A DNA stretch of 64,000 nucleotides from Lacibacter luteus. GTDB lineage: Bacteria; Bacteroidota; Bacteroidia; Chitinophagales; Chitinophagaceae. Below, piece after piece: positions 9,529 through 18,752 of the stretch. The stretch lies in contig NZ_SDHW01000008.1 in NCBI RefSeq assembly GCF_004118265.1, positions 62,001 to 126,000 of the forward strand. The letters are read 5' to 3'. The notes beneath the pieces were generated by a model. It worked only from the letters and a program-made list of their open reading frames with translations, was not told the DNA's origin and searched no databases. Positions within the stretch are counted from its first letter, which is position 1, and each line of letters starts with the position of its first letter. The position numbers and the translations under genes were made by a program.

Positions 9529-10989
9529 ATGTCTACATTCAAAACATATTTCATTGTTGTGCTTTCGTTCATTTGTTTTTCTGCAGCAGCACAACAAGGC
9601 AATCGTCAGAAAGTATTTGTGGTAAAAGATTTTGGTGCTGTCGGCGATGGTAAAACAGATGATGCTGTTGCCATTCAAAAAGCAATTGATGCAGCGCATG
9701 CGGCTGGCGGTGGTACGGTGTTGTTCACTGCTCCGTTTGTGTACATGGCAAGCCCGATTACTGTAAAGTCGAATATTGAAATGCATTTTCAGGGAGGTGC
9801 TAAGTTGCTGGCCAATCCTGATGAGAAAGTGTATACGAAGAGTGCATTCCGCAGTAATCCTGGTGAAGGAACGATCTGGATCGGTGGTGAGAACGTAGAA
9901 AATTTTACCATCAGTGGCAACGGTGAAATTGATGGCAACGGTATTTCATTCATGGGTGCAGAGCTGGAAGATTCGTATGAGTTGAAACCATTCAATGTAC
10001 TTGATCCCCGTCCGCATGTGTTGACCATTGTTGGCGGAAAGAATATCCGCATCCGTGATGTGAAGATCGGCAACTCGGCTTACTGGACAGTGCATCTGAT
10101 CGGTTGCGATGATGTGGTGATCAGCGGTATTACATTAATCAACAGTTTAAAAGTGCGTAACAGCGATGGTATTGATCTTGATCACAGTAAGAATGTACGC
10201 ATCAGTGATTGTTATATTGAAAGCGGTGATGATTGTATTTGTTTAAAGAACAGAAGAGAATATGAAGAGTTTGGTGTGTGCGAAAACATTACCGTTACCA
10301 ACTGCACCATGACATCGAGAAGCTGTGCCATCAAGATCGGTTCGGAGAATATGGATACCATCCGCCAGGTACTCATTGATAATTGTATCATTAAAAAAAG
10401 CAACCGTGGTGTAGGTATTCAGCATAGAGATGAGGGTGTGGTGATGGATGTGATCTTTAGTAACATGATTATTGAAGGACATTTGTTCAGCGATGTGTGG
10501 TGGGGTAAAGCTGAACCGATTTACATTACAGCATACCGCCGTGCAAAGATCAATCACAAAGATGCCAACTGGCGTTTTCCCAAAGGAGCAACCGAAGGAA
10601 AAGTGGGTGTGGTGAAGAATATTTATTTCAGCAACATTAAATGTACCAGCGAAAACGGTGTGTATGTAAGCGCCGAATCGCAGGATAAAATTCAGAATGT
10701 GGTATTTGACAATGTGGATGTGTTCATCAATAAAACAACCAGCATACAAGGTGGTATTTATGATCGTCGTCCAACCAATGTGGAAGGCTTTGTAAAAGGA
10801 ACAACTGCCGGTTTTTATTTTGATATGGTGAAGAAAATTGTAATGAGGAATTGTTCGGTAGAATGGGGTGATCAGAAAGTGAATTATTTTTCAAATGCCA
10901 TCCGTAGTATGAATGTCGGTTCGTTGAAAAATTTTGGCTTCAGCGGCACATCCGCATTTCCTAAAACAGTGCCCGCCATCAAACAATGA
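9529..10989 (+). CDS. GH28-family beta-helix glycosidase, second copy
   Basis: 486 residues, signal peptide to about residue 21 (SAAAQQ). The pectin-lyase-fold entry DFGAVGDGKTDDAVAIQKAID is followed by the GH28 regions NSDGIDLDHS (211-220) and SGDDCICLKN (232-241), then SCAIKIGSE and RGVGIQHRD where polygalacturonases would carry GHG and RIK. It differs substantially from the GH28 enzyme at 5572, so the two probably have different linkage specificity rather than being recent duplicates. The stop is followed by about 120 bp before the GH2-GH53 gene, so this may close the first transcription unit. Confidence 0.9.
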   Translation: MSTFKTYFIVVLSFICFSAAAQQGNRQKVFVVKDFGAVGDGKTDDAVAIQKAIDAAHAAGGGTVLFTAPFVYMASPITVKSNIEMHFQGGAKLLANPDEKVYTKSAFRSNPGEGTIWIGGENVENFTISGNGEIDGNGISFMGAELEDSYELKPFNVLDPRPHVLTIVGGKNIRIRDVKIGNSAYWTVHLIGCDDVVISGITLINSLKVRNSDGIDLDHSKNVRISDCYIESGDDCICLKNRREYEEFGVCENITVTNCTMTSRSCAIKIGSENMDTIRQVLIDNCIIKKSNRGVGIQHRDEGVVMDVIFSNMIIEGHLFSDVWWGKAEPIYITAYRRAKINHKDANWRFPKGATEGKVGVVKNIYFSNIKCTSENGVYVSAESQDKIQNVVFDNVDVFINKTTSIQGGIYDRRPTNVEGFVKGTTAGFYFDMVKKIVMRNCSVEWGDQKVNYFSNAIRSMNVGSLKNFGFSGTSAFPKTVPAIKQ

Positions 10990-11066
10990 TGCATATCAGC
11001 AATACAATAGTTAAATAGTGGACTTTGTAAGCCGAAGAGCAATAACTTTACCCTCGTTCAATTTTT

Positions 11067-11096
11067 GCCCGTCCGACCTGGGTCATCCGGGCGGGC
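11067..11096. other. GC-rich stem-loop upstream of the GH2-GH53 gene
   Basis: The arms at 11067-11075 and 11088-11096 pair over nine positions with one G-U. The T run precedes the stem rather than following it, so it does not look like an intrinsic terminator for the upstream gene. It would fall in the 5' untranslated region of the gene starting at 11116. Its function is unknown. Confidence 0.5.
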
Positions 11097-11115
11097 TTAG
11101 CAAAACAATCAAACA

Positions 11116-14100
11116 ATGATGAGGGTATTTTTTCTTGCCATACTAACTGTATGCAGTTTGTTTACTGCTTCTGCTCAACGCAAACAAATTAATTTCGACA
11201 ACAACTGGAAGTTTGCATTTGGTCATGCGGCCAATCCGGAAAAGGATTTCAACTACAGCATTAAAACTATTTTTTCAAAATCAGGAGCAGGAGCTGCTAC
11301 GGCTATCGATCCGAAATTTAACGACAGCAGTTGGCGCTCTCTCAACCTTCCGCACGATTGGGCGGTTGAATTACCTTTTAGTTATGTAGATAATTTTGAT
11401 GTGGAGAGTCATGGATACAAACCTGTTGGTGGATTGTTTCCTGCAACAAGTATTGGCTGGTATCGTAAACAATTCAAACTGGAGAAAGCAGATTCAGGCA
11501 GAAGGTTTCAACTGCAGTTCGATGGCATTTTTCGTGATGCACAGGTGTGGATCAACGGATTTTATTTGGGCAATAACAAGAGCGGTTATGTAGGAGCGAA
11601 TTACGATGTAACGGATTTTCTCAACTTCGACCGCAGCAATGTTATTGTGGTAAGAGTTGATGCAACACAATACGAAGGTTGGTTTTACGAAGGTGCAGGC
11701 ATTTACCGTCATGTGTGGTTGAACAGTTATCCAAGTGCACATATTGCAACAGATGGCGTGTTTGCTTATGCCACTATTAACGGCAACAAAGCAACGTTGA
11801 GTGTGGAGACAAGCCTTATCAATGAATATGGCGGTACAGGAAATTATTCTGTTGCTGCTTATGTAACCGACAGGGCAGGCAATAAAATTGCAGTTGGAAA
11901 AGAACAGTCCATTGCATTGGGTGTACTTGAAGAAAAAACCATCAAGCAAACCATTGCTGTCAACAATCCAACATTATGGTCACTGGAGAATCCTTACCTG
12001 AATCGTGTAGTGGTGGAATTGAAACAGAATGGAATAGTGATCGATCAACAGAAACTGCGTTTTGGTTTCCGTACTGTTGAAATAAAAACAAACGGTGTTT
12101 TTCTCAATGGAAAACAAATCAAACTTTACGGCACAAACAATCACCAGGATCATGCAGGTGTGGGCACTGCATTGCCTGATTATTTGCAATACTACCGCAT
12201 TGGTCTGTTGAAAGAGATGGGTGTGAATGCTTATCGTACCAGTCATAATGCGCCAACACCGGAGCTACTTGATGCATGTGATAGTTTGGGTATGCTGGTG
12301 ATGGATGAACAACGTTTGCTCAACAGCGGTGCTGAATACATGGATCAGTTTGAACGTTTGGTAAAACGTGACCGCAGCCGTACTTCTGTTTTTATGTGGA
12401 GCATTGGTAACGAAGAAGGATGGATCCACACCAACTCATTTGGCAAACGCATTGCCGAAACATTTATCGCTAAACAAAAACAACTCGATCCAACACGTAC
12501 GTGTACGTATGCTGCTGATCTGGCGAATGTTTATAGAGGTGTGAATGAAGTGATTCCTGTACGCAGTTTCAACTATCGTCACTTTGCTGTGGCCGATTAT
12601 CATAAAGATCATCCCAATCAACCGATCATTGGAACAGAAATGGGCAGCACTGTTACAACACGTGGTGCATTGGTAAAAGATTCCATTCGAGCTTATGTGC
12701 CCGACCAGGACATTACTGCTCCGTGGTGGGCAAGCAAAGCAGAAGATTGGTGGACGCTTGCTGCGACAAACGATTTCTGGTTAGGTGGTTTTGTATGGAC
12801 AGGTTTTGATTATCGTGGTGAACCTACTCCGTACAAATGGCCGAACAGCAATTCGCATTTTGGTATTATGGATATGTGTGGCTTTCCAAAAAATATTTAT
12901 TACTACTATCAAAGCTGGTGGACGGATAAAGATGTGTTGCATATTTCTCCGCACTGGAATCATCGTAACGAATGGGGACAACCGAAAAAACAAATTGATG
13001 TGTGGGTGAACAGTAACGCTGATAATGTAGAACTGTTTTTGAATGGAAAAAGCTTAGGCAAGAAAGATATGCCACGCAATAGTCACCTGCAATGGAAAGT
13101 AGAATTTGAGCCCGGCAAATTGGAAGCAGTTGCGTACAAGAAAGGTAAAAGGCTTACATCAAAAGTTGAAACAACGGGAGCGCCTGTTGAAGTATTGTTG
13201 ACTCCGTACAAAACAACCATGCTTGCCGATGGTAAAGATGCAACGGTAATGAATGTAACCGTTGTTGATCGTGAAGGAAGAGAAGTGCCCGATGCCAACA
13301 ACATGATCTATTTTAAAGTTGAAGGCGATGCCAAAATTATTGGTGTAGGCAATGGCGATCCCAGCAGTCATGAAGCAGATAAATGTGCAGATGGTTTGTG
13401 GCAACGCAGTTTGTTCAATGGTAAGTGCCAGGTGATCATTCAATCGGGTACAAAAGCCGGTATGTTTAAAGTAGAAGCCAGTGCGAATAATTTATTTACC
13501 GGTTCAACGGATGTGATCACGGTTGATCCTGCGAAAACAGGAACGATTACGATTGATGAAAAATATAAACTGAAAGGCGAAGAAGCAAAGTCAAGAGTGG
13601 TTGATCAAATGATCGGTGCAGATATTTCTTTCTTACCGGAGCTTGAAGCAAGAGGGATGAAATTTTCTGATAAAGCTGTAACGAAAGATGCGATCGAGAT
13701 CATCAAAGATCATGGCATTAACTATGTGCGCCTGCGCATTTTTCATGATCCTGCACAAGACAGTGGTTATTCACCAAAGAAAGGTTTCTGCAATCTTGAT
13801 TACACCAAACAAATGGCGAAGCGTGTGAAAGCTGCCGGATTAAAACTCTTGCTTGATTTTCATTATAGCGATTATTGGGCTGATCCGGGAAAACAATATA
13901 AGCCTAAGGCATGGAAAGGTCTTTCGTTTGAAGAGTTGAAGAAAGCCTTGTACGATTATACAAAGATGGTGATGGAAGAATTGAAAGCACAGGGCACATT
14001 GCCCGATATGGTGCAGGTAGGCAACGAGATCAATCATGGTATTGTGTGGCCCGATGGTAACGTGGCGAACATTGATCAACTGGCACAACTACTTTGTGCA

Positions 14101-14514
14101 GGTACGGCCGCAGTAAAAGCGGTTGAACCAAAAACACAAATGATGCTGCATGTGGCATTGGGTGGACAAAATAACGAATCGGTTTTCTTTATTGATAACA
14201 TGGTTGCACGTGGCGTTCATTTTGATGTGATCGGTCAATCGTATTATCCAAAATGGCATGGCACATTGGCTGATCTTGAAAATAATCTGAATGATCTTGT
14301 TCGTCGCTACAACAAAGATGTGATCGTTGTTGAGTATTCAGCCTTGAAAGAAGAAGTGAACAAAATTGCGTTCAGTTTGCCCAATGGAAAAGGGAAGGGT
14401 ACCTGTATTTGGGAACCACTCAGCACATGGGAAAAGTTTTTTGATAACGATAGGAAGTCGAATAAGTATTTACTGTTGTACGATGAGATGAGTAAGCAAT
14501 ATCTCAACAAATAA
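11116..14514 (+). CDS. GH2 beta-galactosidase fused to GH53 endo-beta-1,4-galactanase
   Basis: 1132 residues with a signal peptide (to about residue 21). Residues ~25-620 are a GH2 enzyme: jelly-roll and immunoglobulin-like domains, then a TIM barrel with the acid/base in WSIGNEEGW (Glu433) and the nucleophile in IIGTEMGS (Glu508). Residues ~625-805 look like the DUF4982 and Ig-like domains common in Bacteroidota GH2 proteins. Residues ~826-1130 are a complete GH53 barrel: GADISFLPELE, YVRLRIFHDP, DFHYSDYWADPGKQ, acid/base in QVGNEI (Glu971) and nucleophile in VVEYS (Glu1073). GH53 cleaves beta-1,4-galactan internally; GH2 would trim the galacto-oligosaccharides. The substrate is probably pectic galactan or arabinogalactan. 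All four catalytic glutamates are present. Confidence 0.92.
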   Translation: MMRVFFLAILTVCSLFTASAQRKQINFDNNWKFAFGHAANPEKDFNYSIKTIFSKSGAGAATAIDPKFNDSSWRSLNLPHDWAVELPFSYVDNFDVESHGYKPVGGLFPATSIGWYRKQFKLEKADSGRRFQLQFDGIFRDAQVWINGFYLGNNKSGYVGANYDVTDFLNFDRSNVIVVRVDATQYEGWFYEGAGIYRHVWLNSYPSAHIATDGVFAYATINGNKATLSVETSLINEYGGTGNYSVAAYVTDRAGNKIAVGKEQSIALGVLEEKTIKQTIAVNNPTLWSLENPYLNRVVVELKQNGIVIDQQKLRFGFRTVEIKTNGVFLNGKQIKLYGTNNHQDHAGVGTALPDYLQYYRIGLLKEMGVNAYRTSHNAPTPELLDACDSLGMLVMDEQRLLNSGAEYMDQFERLVKRDRSRTSVFMWSIGNEEGWIHTNSFGKRIAETFIAKQKQLDPTRTCTYAADLANVYRGVNEVIPVRSFNYRHFAVADYHKDHPNQPIIGTEMGSTVTTRGALVKDSIRAYVPDQDITAPWWASKAEDWWTLAATNDFWLGGFVWTGFDYRGEPTPYKWPNSNSHFGIMDMCGFPKNIYYYYQSWWTDKDVLHISPHWNHRNEWGQPKKQIDVWVNSNADNVELFLNGKSLGKKDMPRNSHLQWKVEFEPGKLEAVAYKKGKRLTSKVETTGAPVEVLLTPYKTTMLADGKDATVMNVTVVDREGREVPDANNMIYFKVEGDAKIIGVGNGDPSSHEADKCADGLWQRSLFNGKCQVIIQSGTKAGMFKVEASANNLFTGSTDVITVDPAKTGTITIDEKYKLKGEEAKSRVVDQMIGADISFLPELEARGMKFSDKAVTKDAIEIIKDHGINYVRLRIFHDPAQDSGYSPKKGFCNLDYTKQMAKRVKAAGLKLLLDFHYSDYWADPGKQYKPKAWKGLSFEELKKALYDYTKMVMEELKAQGTLPDMVQVGNEINHGIVWPDGNVANIDQLAQLLCAGTAAVKAVEPKTQMMLHVALGGQNNESVFFIDNMVARGVHFDVIGQSYYPKWHGTLADLENNLNDLVRRYNKDVIVVEYSALKEEVNKIAFSLPNGKGKGTCIWEPLSTWEKFFDNDRKSNKYLLLYDEMSKQYLNK

Positions 14515-14529
14515 ATTGTAGCAATTGAT

Positions 14530-14567
14530 AAATACAAACGGGCAACAATTGTTGCCCGTTTGTATTT
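14530..14567. terminator. Bidirectional intrinsic terminator
   Basis: A perfect 17 bp stem (14530-14546 with 14551-14567) around a four-base AATT loop, rich in A on the left and T on the right. It lies between the convergent GH2-GH53 and GntR genes and can end transcripts from both sides. Confidence 0.9.
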
Positions 14568-14575
14568 TAAGCATG

Positions 14576-15283
14576 TTATTCAAATATCCTTGAAAAATGA
14601 TTTTCCAAATGGTTACGCATACCATTGCGGAATTGTTCGGGTGTTCCTTTTTCTAATATCTCCACCAGTTCCTTATGCGAAACGAATGTTTTTAATGCAG
14701 GTTGTTTTTTCAATAGGCCGCTGTTGTGTACATAATCAAATACAGGTAGCAACATGCGCTGGAACTTTTTCATCGTTTCATTTCCTGTTATCTCGTACAG
14801 CTTTCCATGAAAAGCAATTTCATGTTGCACATTAAATAAATGATCCTGTGCTGCTGGTGGTTCATTAGCTACGATTTGTTTTAATTCTTTGATATCATCT
14901 TTAGTAACACGATGAAAAAGAAAATCGGCCATACCAATTTCCAGCACCAATCGTATTTCGAAAACTTCTTTTAAAGTTTCCGGCGAAAGGATATGCGGAT
15001 TCATACTCTTGTCAAGATTTCCAAACAGATCCGGACTGGTAATAACAGCACCTTTCTTCTTTTTCGATTCGATCAAACCCATCAATCGTAAGCGCAACAA
15101 CGCTTCACGTATAACCGTACGACTAACACCCAACGCTTCCGCCAGTTCAATTTCTTTGGGAATACTGTCGCCCACTTTCAGCTTTTGCTGCTGCAGTAAC
15201 TCCACCAGGTTGGCTTCAACTTTATCCACCAGGCTGCTGGTTTCAATGGTCTTCAGGTGTCCGTTCAAGAGTGTTTTCGTCAT
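14576..15283 (-). CDS. GntR-family transcriptional regulator with FCD (FadR-type) ligand domain
   Basis: 235 residues. Residues ~17-85 form the GntR winged helix (IPKEIELAEALGVSRTVIREALLRLRLMGLIESKKKKGAVI); residues ~105-230 are an all-helical FCD domain of the kind that binds organic acids or sugar acids. NanR of E. coli, the sialic-acid regulator, belongs to this same FCD group, so a sialic acid or uronic acid effector is plausible but unproven. The gene is divergent from susC. An imperfect palindrome directly abuts its start codon and a perfect one precedes susC, which suggests autoregulation and control of the downstream locus. Confidence 0.9.
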   Translation of the reverse strand: MTKTLLNGHLKTIETSSLVDKVEANLVELLQQQKLKVGDSIPKEIELAEALGVSRTVIREALLRLRLMGLIESKKKKGAVITSPDLFGNLDKSMNPHILSPETLKEVFEIRLVLEIGMADFLFHRVTKDDIKELKQIVANEPPAAQDHLFNVQHEIAFHGKLYEITGNETMKKFQRMLLPVFDYVHNSGLLKKQPALKTFVSHKELVEILEKGTPEQFRNGMRNHLENHFSRIFE

Positions 15284-15300
15284 ATTATGTAATACTTAAT
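15284..15300. promoter_or_regulatory. Candidate GntR operator, imperfect copy at the regulator's own start
   Basis: ATTATGTAATACTTAAT directly precedes the gntR start codon and resembles the perfect palindrome at 15414-15432 (TTATGT, 3 bp spacer, ACATAA), with one mismatch in the right arm (ACTTAA). Its position is consistent with negative autoregulation. This is inference from similarity and place. Confidence 0.45.
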
Positions 15301-15382
15301 TATTCAAAATTAGGAAAATCGGCCCATTGGCTTTCAAAATCTGCATTGATTCTTAATTACTTAATATAATCTAAAAAATTTA

Positions 15383-15415
15383 TTTGGCAATAAGATAGAA
15401 TCTTCGTTAACTTTA
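15383..15415 (+). promoter_or_regulatory. Bacteroidota-type promoter for susC
   Basis: TTTG at 15383-15386 and TAACTTTA at 15408-15415 are separated by 21 bp, close to the Bacteroidota consensus TTTG-N19/21-TAnnTTTG (one mismatch in the -7 box). The susC ATG follows 40 bp later. The -7 box overlaps the left edge of the palindrome at 15414, as expected for a repressed promoter. Confidence 0.6.
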
Positions 15416-15432
15416 TTATGTCATACATAATA
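15414..15432. promoter_or_regulatory. Perfect palindromic operator candidate before susC
   Basis: TATTATGTCATACATAATA is a perfect 8-3-8 palindrome, at about the expected transcription start and 24 bp before the susC ATG. Dyads of this size are typical targets for FadR-type GntR dimers, and the divergent neighbour encodes exactly such a regulator. A related sequence lies at 15284-15300. Binding is inferred. Confidence 0.6.
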
Positions 15433-15455
15433 CAAAAATAAACAAAATCTGCTGT

Positions 15456-18400
15456 ATGAGATCTTTATTGCTGCTTGGGTTTATGCTGATCACGAGCCTC
15501 TTTTCAATAGAGGCATCAGCGCAAACTGTAAAAATTTCCGGGTTGGTATTATCAAAGGATGATAATGCGGCTGTACCCGATGTTTCGGTAACTGTAAAAG
15601 GAAAAGGAGCCGGAACAAAAACAGATGCTGAAGGCCGGTTCAGCATTAGTGCTGCTATCGGCGATGTGCTTGTTTTTTCAGGCGTAAGTTTTATTGCGCA
15701 GGAAGTAAAAATTGAAACTGCGAACGATCTCACTGTTACGCTTGCTCCATCTGCAACAAAAATGGATGAAGTGGTAGTGGTGGGTTTTGGTACGCAAAAG
15801 AAATCGAAGATCACGGGGTCGGTTAGCAAGCTTGATCCAAAAGTGTTGCAAACCGGTGTGCGTTCAAACCCGGCTTCTGCATTGGCAGGAACTATTCCGG
15901 GTTTGCGTGTGCAACAAACATCGGGTCGTCCCGGTGCTGTGCCCAGCATTGTATTGCGTGGCGGTACCAACTATAATGGTACGGGCTCGCCATTGATTCT
16001 TGTTGATGGTTTGGTGCGTGCTGGTTTCTTTGAAGTAAACCAGGAAGATATTGAGTCGATGGAAGTATTGAAAGATGCATCGGCTACAGCTATCTATGGT
16101 GCACGTGCAAACAATGGTGTAATTCTTATCACCACGAAAAAAGGAAAAGCAGGTACATCAAAAATTACCGTGGGTTCAAAAGTGGGTGTTAACCGTTTGA
16201 ATCTTCCGTTTGAATTTTTGAATGCAAGAGATTATCTCTACTACTCCCGTAATGCAGTAAAGACTTCCGGTATTTATGATGCATCACGTTTATCACAATT
16301 AACTGCTGCCGGTCCTTTTGGTACAGGTAACCGTTATCTCGATGGAAGCGGGAATGTAATTGATGGTAACGCCAACTCATTGGGTGTTTGGAGTACCATG
16401 AAACTCGATAACACAAACCGTCATAAGCTGAATGATGGTTGGGAAACCATGATCGATCCCGTCAACGGAACAGACACACTCATCTTCCGCAATTTTAATT
16501 ATAAAGATTACGCATTGCGTGATTACAGTTTAACACAGGATCACAACGTATCGATGAGTGGCGGTAACGATAAAGGAAAATATTATGCAGGCTTTGGTAT
16601 GTACGATGAAAAAGGTTTGCCCATCAATACATTCTATCGCCGTTACACATTTGTGTTGAACAGTGAATACAAGATACGTCCTTGGTTGACTTCTACTTCT
16701 AACTTAAACTTTGCCAATGCAAAATGGCGTGATCCTGTTACTAATTCAGAAGGTAACTATCTCTCACGTTCATTAGGTGCACCTCCAACCATGCGTGGCT
16801 GGAACGAGAAAGGTGAATTGCTTGTTGGTAGAGACAGAGGCGATGGTAACCCATTGGTGAACGATGCAAAATTTATCCGTAACAATAACAGCGATAAGTT
16901 CACGATCTCACAAGGGTTTAAAATTGATCTGTTGAAAAACCTGTATTTAAAAACAAGTGCCAACCTGTTTTACGATGAAGGTTTTAACGAAAGCTTTGAC
17001 AGAGATTTTCTGCAAAGCCCCGGTAACATTAATCGTACACGTTCATCATCTGCATCGTTTGGCCGCAGTTTAAGTCAAACTTATAATGCAGTGATCGATT
17101 ACAATAAAAGTTTTGGTGATCATGACCTTGATGTAATGGCCGGTTCGGAATACTATGATATTTATACCTATGGTCTTTCTGCATCAGGCTCACAGGCACC
17201 GTCAGACGATTTTCTTGATCTGCAATATGTTCGTCGTGATGCAACAACACAACCATCGGTTGATTCATACCACGAACGTCAACGCATTCTTTCATTCTTT
17301 GGTCGTGCTACTTACGATTACAAAGAAAAATACCTGGTAACAGGAACAGTTCGTAGCGATGGTTATTCAAAACTCATCAACAACCGTTGGGGTACATTCC
17401 CGGGTGTGTCTGTTGGTTGGAATTTGCACAAAGAAGATTTCTTCAATGTAAAATGGATCAACGCACTCAAGTTGCGTGCAAGCTATGGACAGAATGGTAA
17501 CGTAAGCGGCATCAGTGCGTATGGTTTGCAAGGTGGTTATAGTGTTAACCGTTATAACACATCAACAGGTTATTTGTTTTCAACACCACCATTTCCTGAT
17601 CTGTTGTGGGAACGTTCTTCTACTTACGAAGCAGGTGCAGAAGGAAATATTCTTGGTAAGATCGATTTCACCATCGCATTTTACAAGCGTATTACATCAA
17701 ACAAAATCTCAAGCTTCAACTTACCTGCAACTTCTGGTATTACCAGTTTAACAACCAACAACGGTAGTATGCAGAACCAGGGTGTGGAAGTGGATGTAAA
17801 CTATTCCATCATCCGTAAAAGAGATTTCCAGGTTGATGTTGCTGCAAACTTTGCATACAATGCCAACAAAGTATTGAAGCTTCCTAACAATGGATTAGAG
17901 AACAACAGACAAGGTGGTTTCCAGGTTTGGGATCCATCACAAAAGAAAATGATCTGGGTTGGCGGTACACAGCAAGGACAGGATCCAAACGTTGCGTATG
18001 CTTATGTGGCTGATGGATTGTACCGTACACAAGCGGAGTTGGATGCACATGGTAACCGTGTTGATCTGAACGGTGCAAAAATTTTATTAGGTACTGCAAA
18101 ATGGGCTGCATTAACACCAGCACAACGTGCAAACTATTACAACATTGCTTTGGGTGATGTGCGTTGGAAAGATGTTGATCAGAATGATACCATTGATTTT
18201 CGTGATCGTGTTTACATGGGTCGTACTGTTCCCCGTTTCACAGGTGGTTTCTCTGCCTCTGCACGTTGGAAAGGTTTGTCAGTAAGTGCACGTTTCGATT
18301 ATGCGTTGGGCTTTGTAGCGTATGATGGTCCACGTGCCTGGTTCATGGGTAATGCACAAGGTACATTCAACACCATTAAAGATGTGTACGATACATGGAC

Positions 18401-18731
18401 TCCAACAAATGTGAATGCAAAGTATCCAACGTACTATTGGGCCGATCAGTTGTTTAAGAACAACGTATTGCGTGAGTCAAGCATGTTCTATAAAAAAGGC
18501 GATTACCTCGCATTGCGTGAGATCAACATCAACTATGCATTGCCGTTACAGTGGGCAAATGCTATCAAAAGCCAGGGCATTAACTTTTCTGTTACCATGC
18601 AGAATGTTGCTTACTTAAGTAAAGCAACGTTGTACTCTCCTGAATCGGGAAGTATAGCCAACTCAGCAGCAGGCGCAGGTGGTTATCCGCTTCCACGCAT
18701 TATCATTTTTGGTGCACAGGTAACATTTTAA
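15456..18731 (+). CDS. SusC/RagA-family TonB-dependent outer-membrane transporter
   Basis: 1091 residues. It has a signal peptide (to about residue 22, ASAQ), a carboxypeptidase-regulatory-like domain (KISGLVLSKDDNAAVPDVSVTVKG, ~25-100), the conserved MDEVVVVGFGTQKKSKITGSV segment, then plug (LRGG, YGARANNGVILITTKKG) and a 22-strand beta-barrel to the C-terminus. SusC proteins import oligosaccharides using TonB energy with a SusD lid. No STN domain is present, so it probably does not signal to a FecR/ECF pair. It is paired with the SusD gene 21 bp downstream and probably regulated by the divergent GntR protein. Confidence 0.95.
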   Translation: MRSLLLLGFMLITSLFSIEASAQTVKISGLVLSKDDNAAVPDVSVTVKGKGAGTKTDAEGRFSISAAIGDVLVFSGVSFIAQEVKIETANDLTVTLAPSATKMDEVVVVGFGTQKKSKITGSVSKLDPKVLQTGVRSNPASALAGTIPGLRVQQTSGRPGAVPSIVLRGGTNYNGTGSPLILVDGLVRAGFFEVNQEDIESMEVLKDASATAIYGARANNGVILITTKKGKAGTSKITVGSKVGVNRLNLPFEFLNARDYLYYSRNAVKTSGIYDASRLSQLTAAGPFGTGNRYLDGSGNVIDGNANSLGVWSTMKLDNTNRHKLNDGWETMIDPVNGTDTLIFRNFNYKDYALRDYSLTQDHNVSMSGGNDKGKYYAGFGMYDEKGLPINTFYRRYTFVLNSEYKIRPWLTSTSNLNFANAKWRDPVTNSEGNYLSRSLGAPPTMRGWNEKGELLVGRDRGDGNPLVNDAKFIRNNNSDKFTISQGFKIDLLKNLYLKTSANLFYDEGFNESFDRDFLQSPGNINRTRSSSASFGRSLSQTYNAVIDYNKSFGDHDLDVMAGSEYYDIYTYGLSASGSQAPSDDFLDLQYVRRDATTQPSVDSYHERQRILSFFGRATYDYKEKYLVTGTVRSDGYSKLINNRWGTFPGVSVGWNLHKEDFFNVKWINALKLRASYGQNGNVSGISAYGLQGGYSVNRYNTSTGYLFSTPPFPDLLWERSSTYEAGAEGNILGKIDFTIAFYKRITSNKISSFNLPATSGITSLTTNNGSMQNQGVEVDVNYSIIRKRDFQVDVAANFAYNANKVLKLPNNGLENNRQGGFQVWDPSQKKMIWVGGTQQGQDPNVAYAYVADGLYRTQAELDAHGNRVDLNGAKILLGTAKWAALTPAQRANYYNIALGDVRWKDVDQNDTIDFRDRVYMGRTVPRFTGGFSASARWKGLSVSARFDYALGFVAYDGPRAWFMGNAQGTFNTIKDVYDTWTPTNVNAKYPTYYWADQLFKNNVLRESSMFYKKGDYLALREININYALPLQWANAIKSQGINFSVTMQNVAYLSKATLYSPESGSIANSAAGAGGYPLPRIIIFGAQVTF

Positions 18732-18752
18732 TTCATTTCAATAGTTATAAAG

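Noticed and set aside
11024-11050. TTTG ... TAACTTTA promoter-like pair before the GH2-GH53 gene
   Set aside because: The spacing is only 15 bp, well below the 19-21 bp expected, so I did not annotate it as a promoter although the -7 box matches that before susC.
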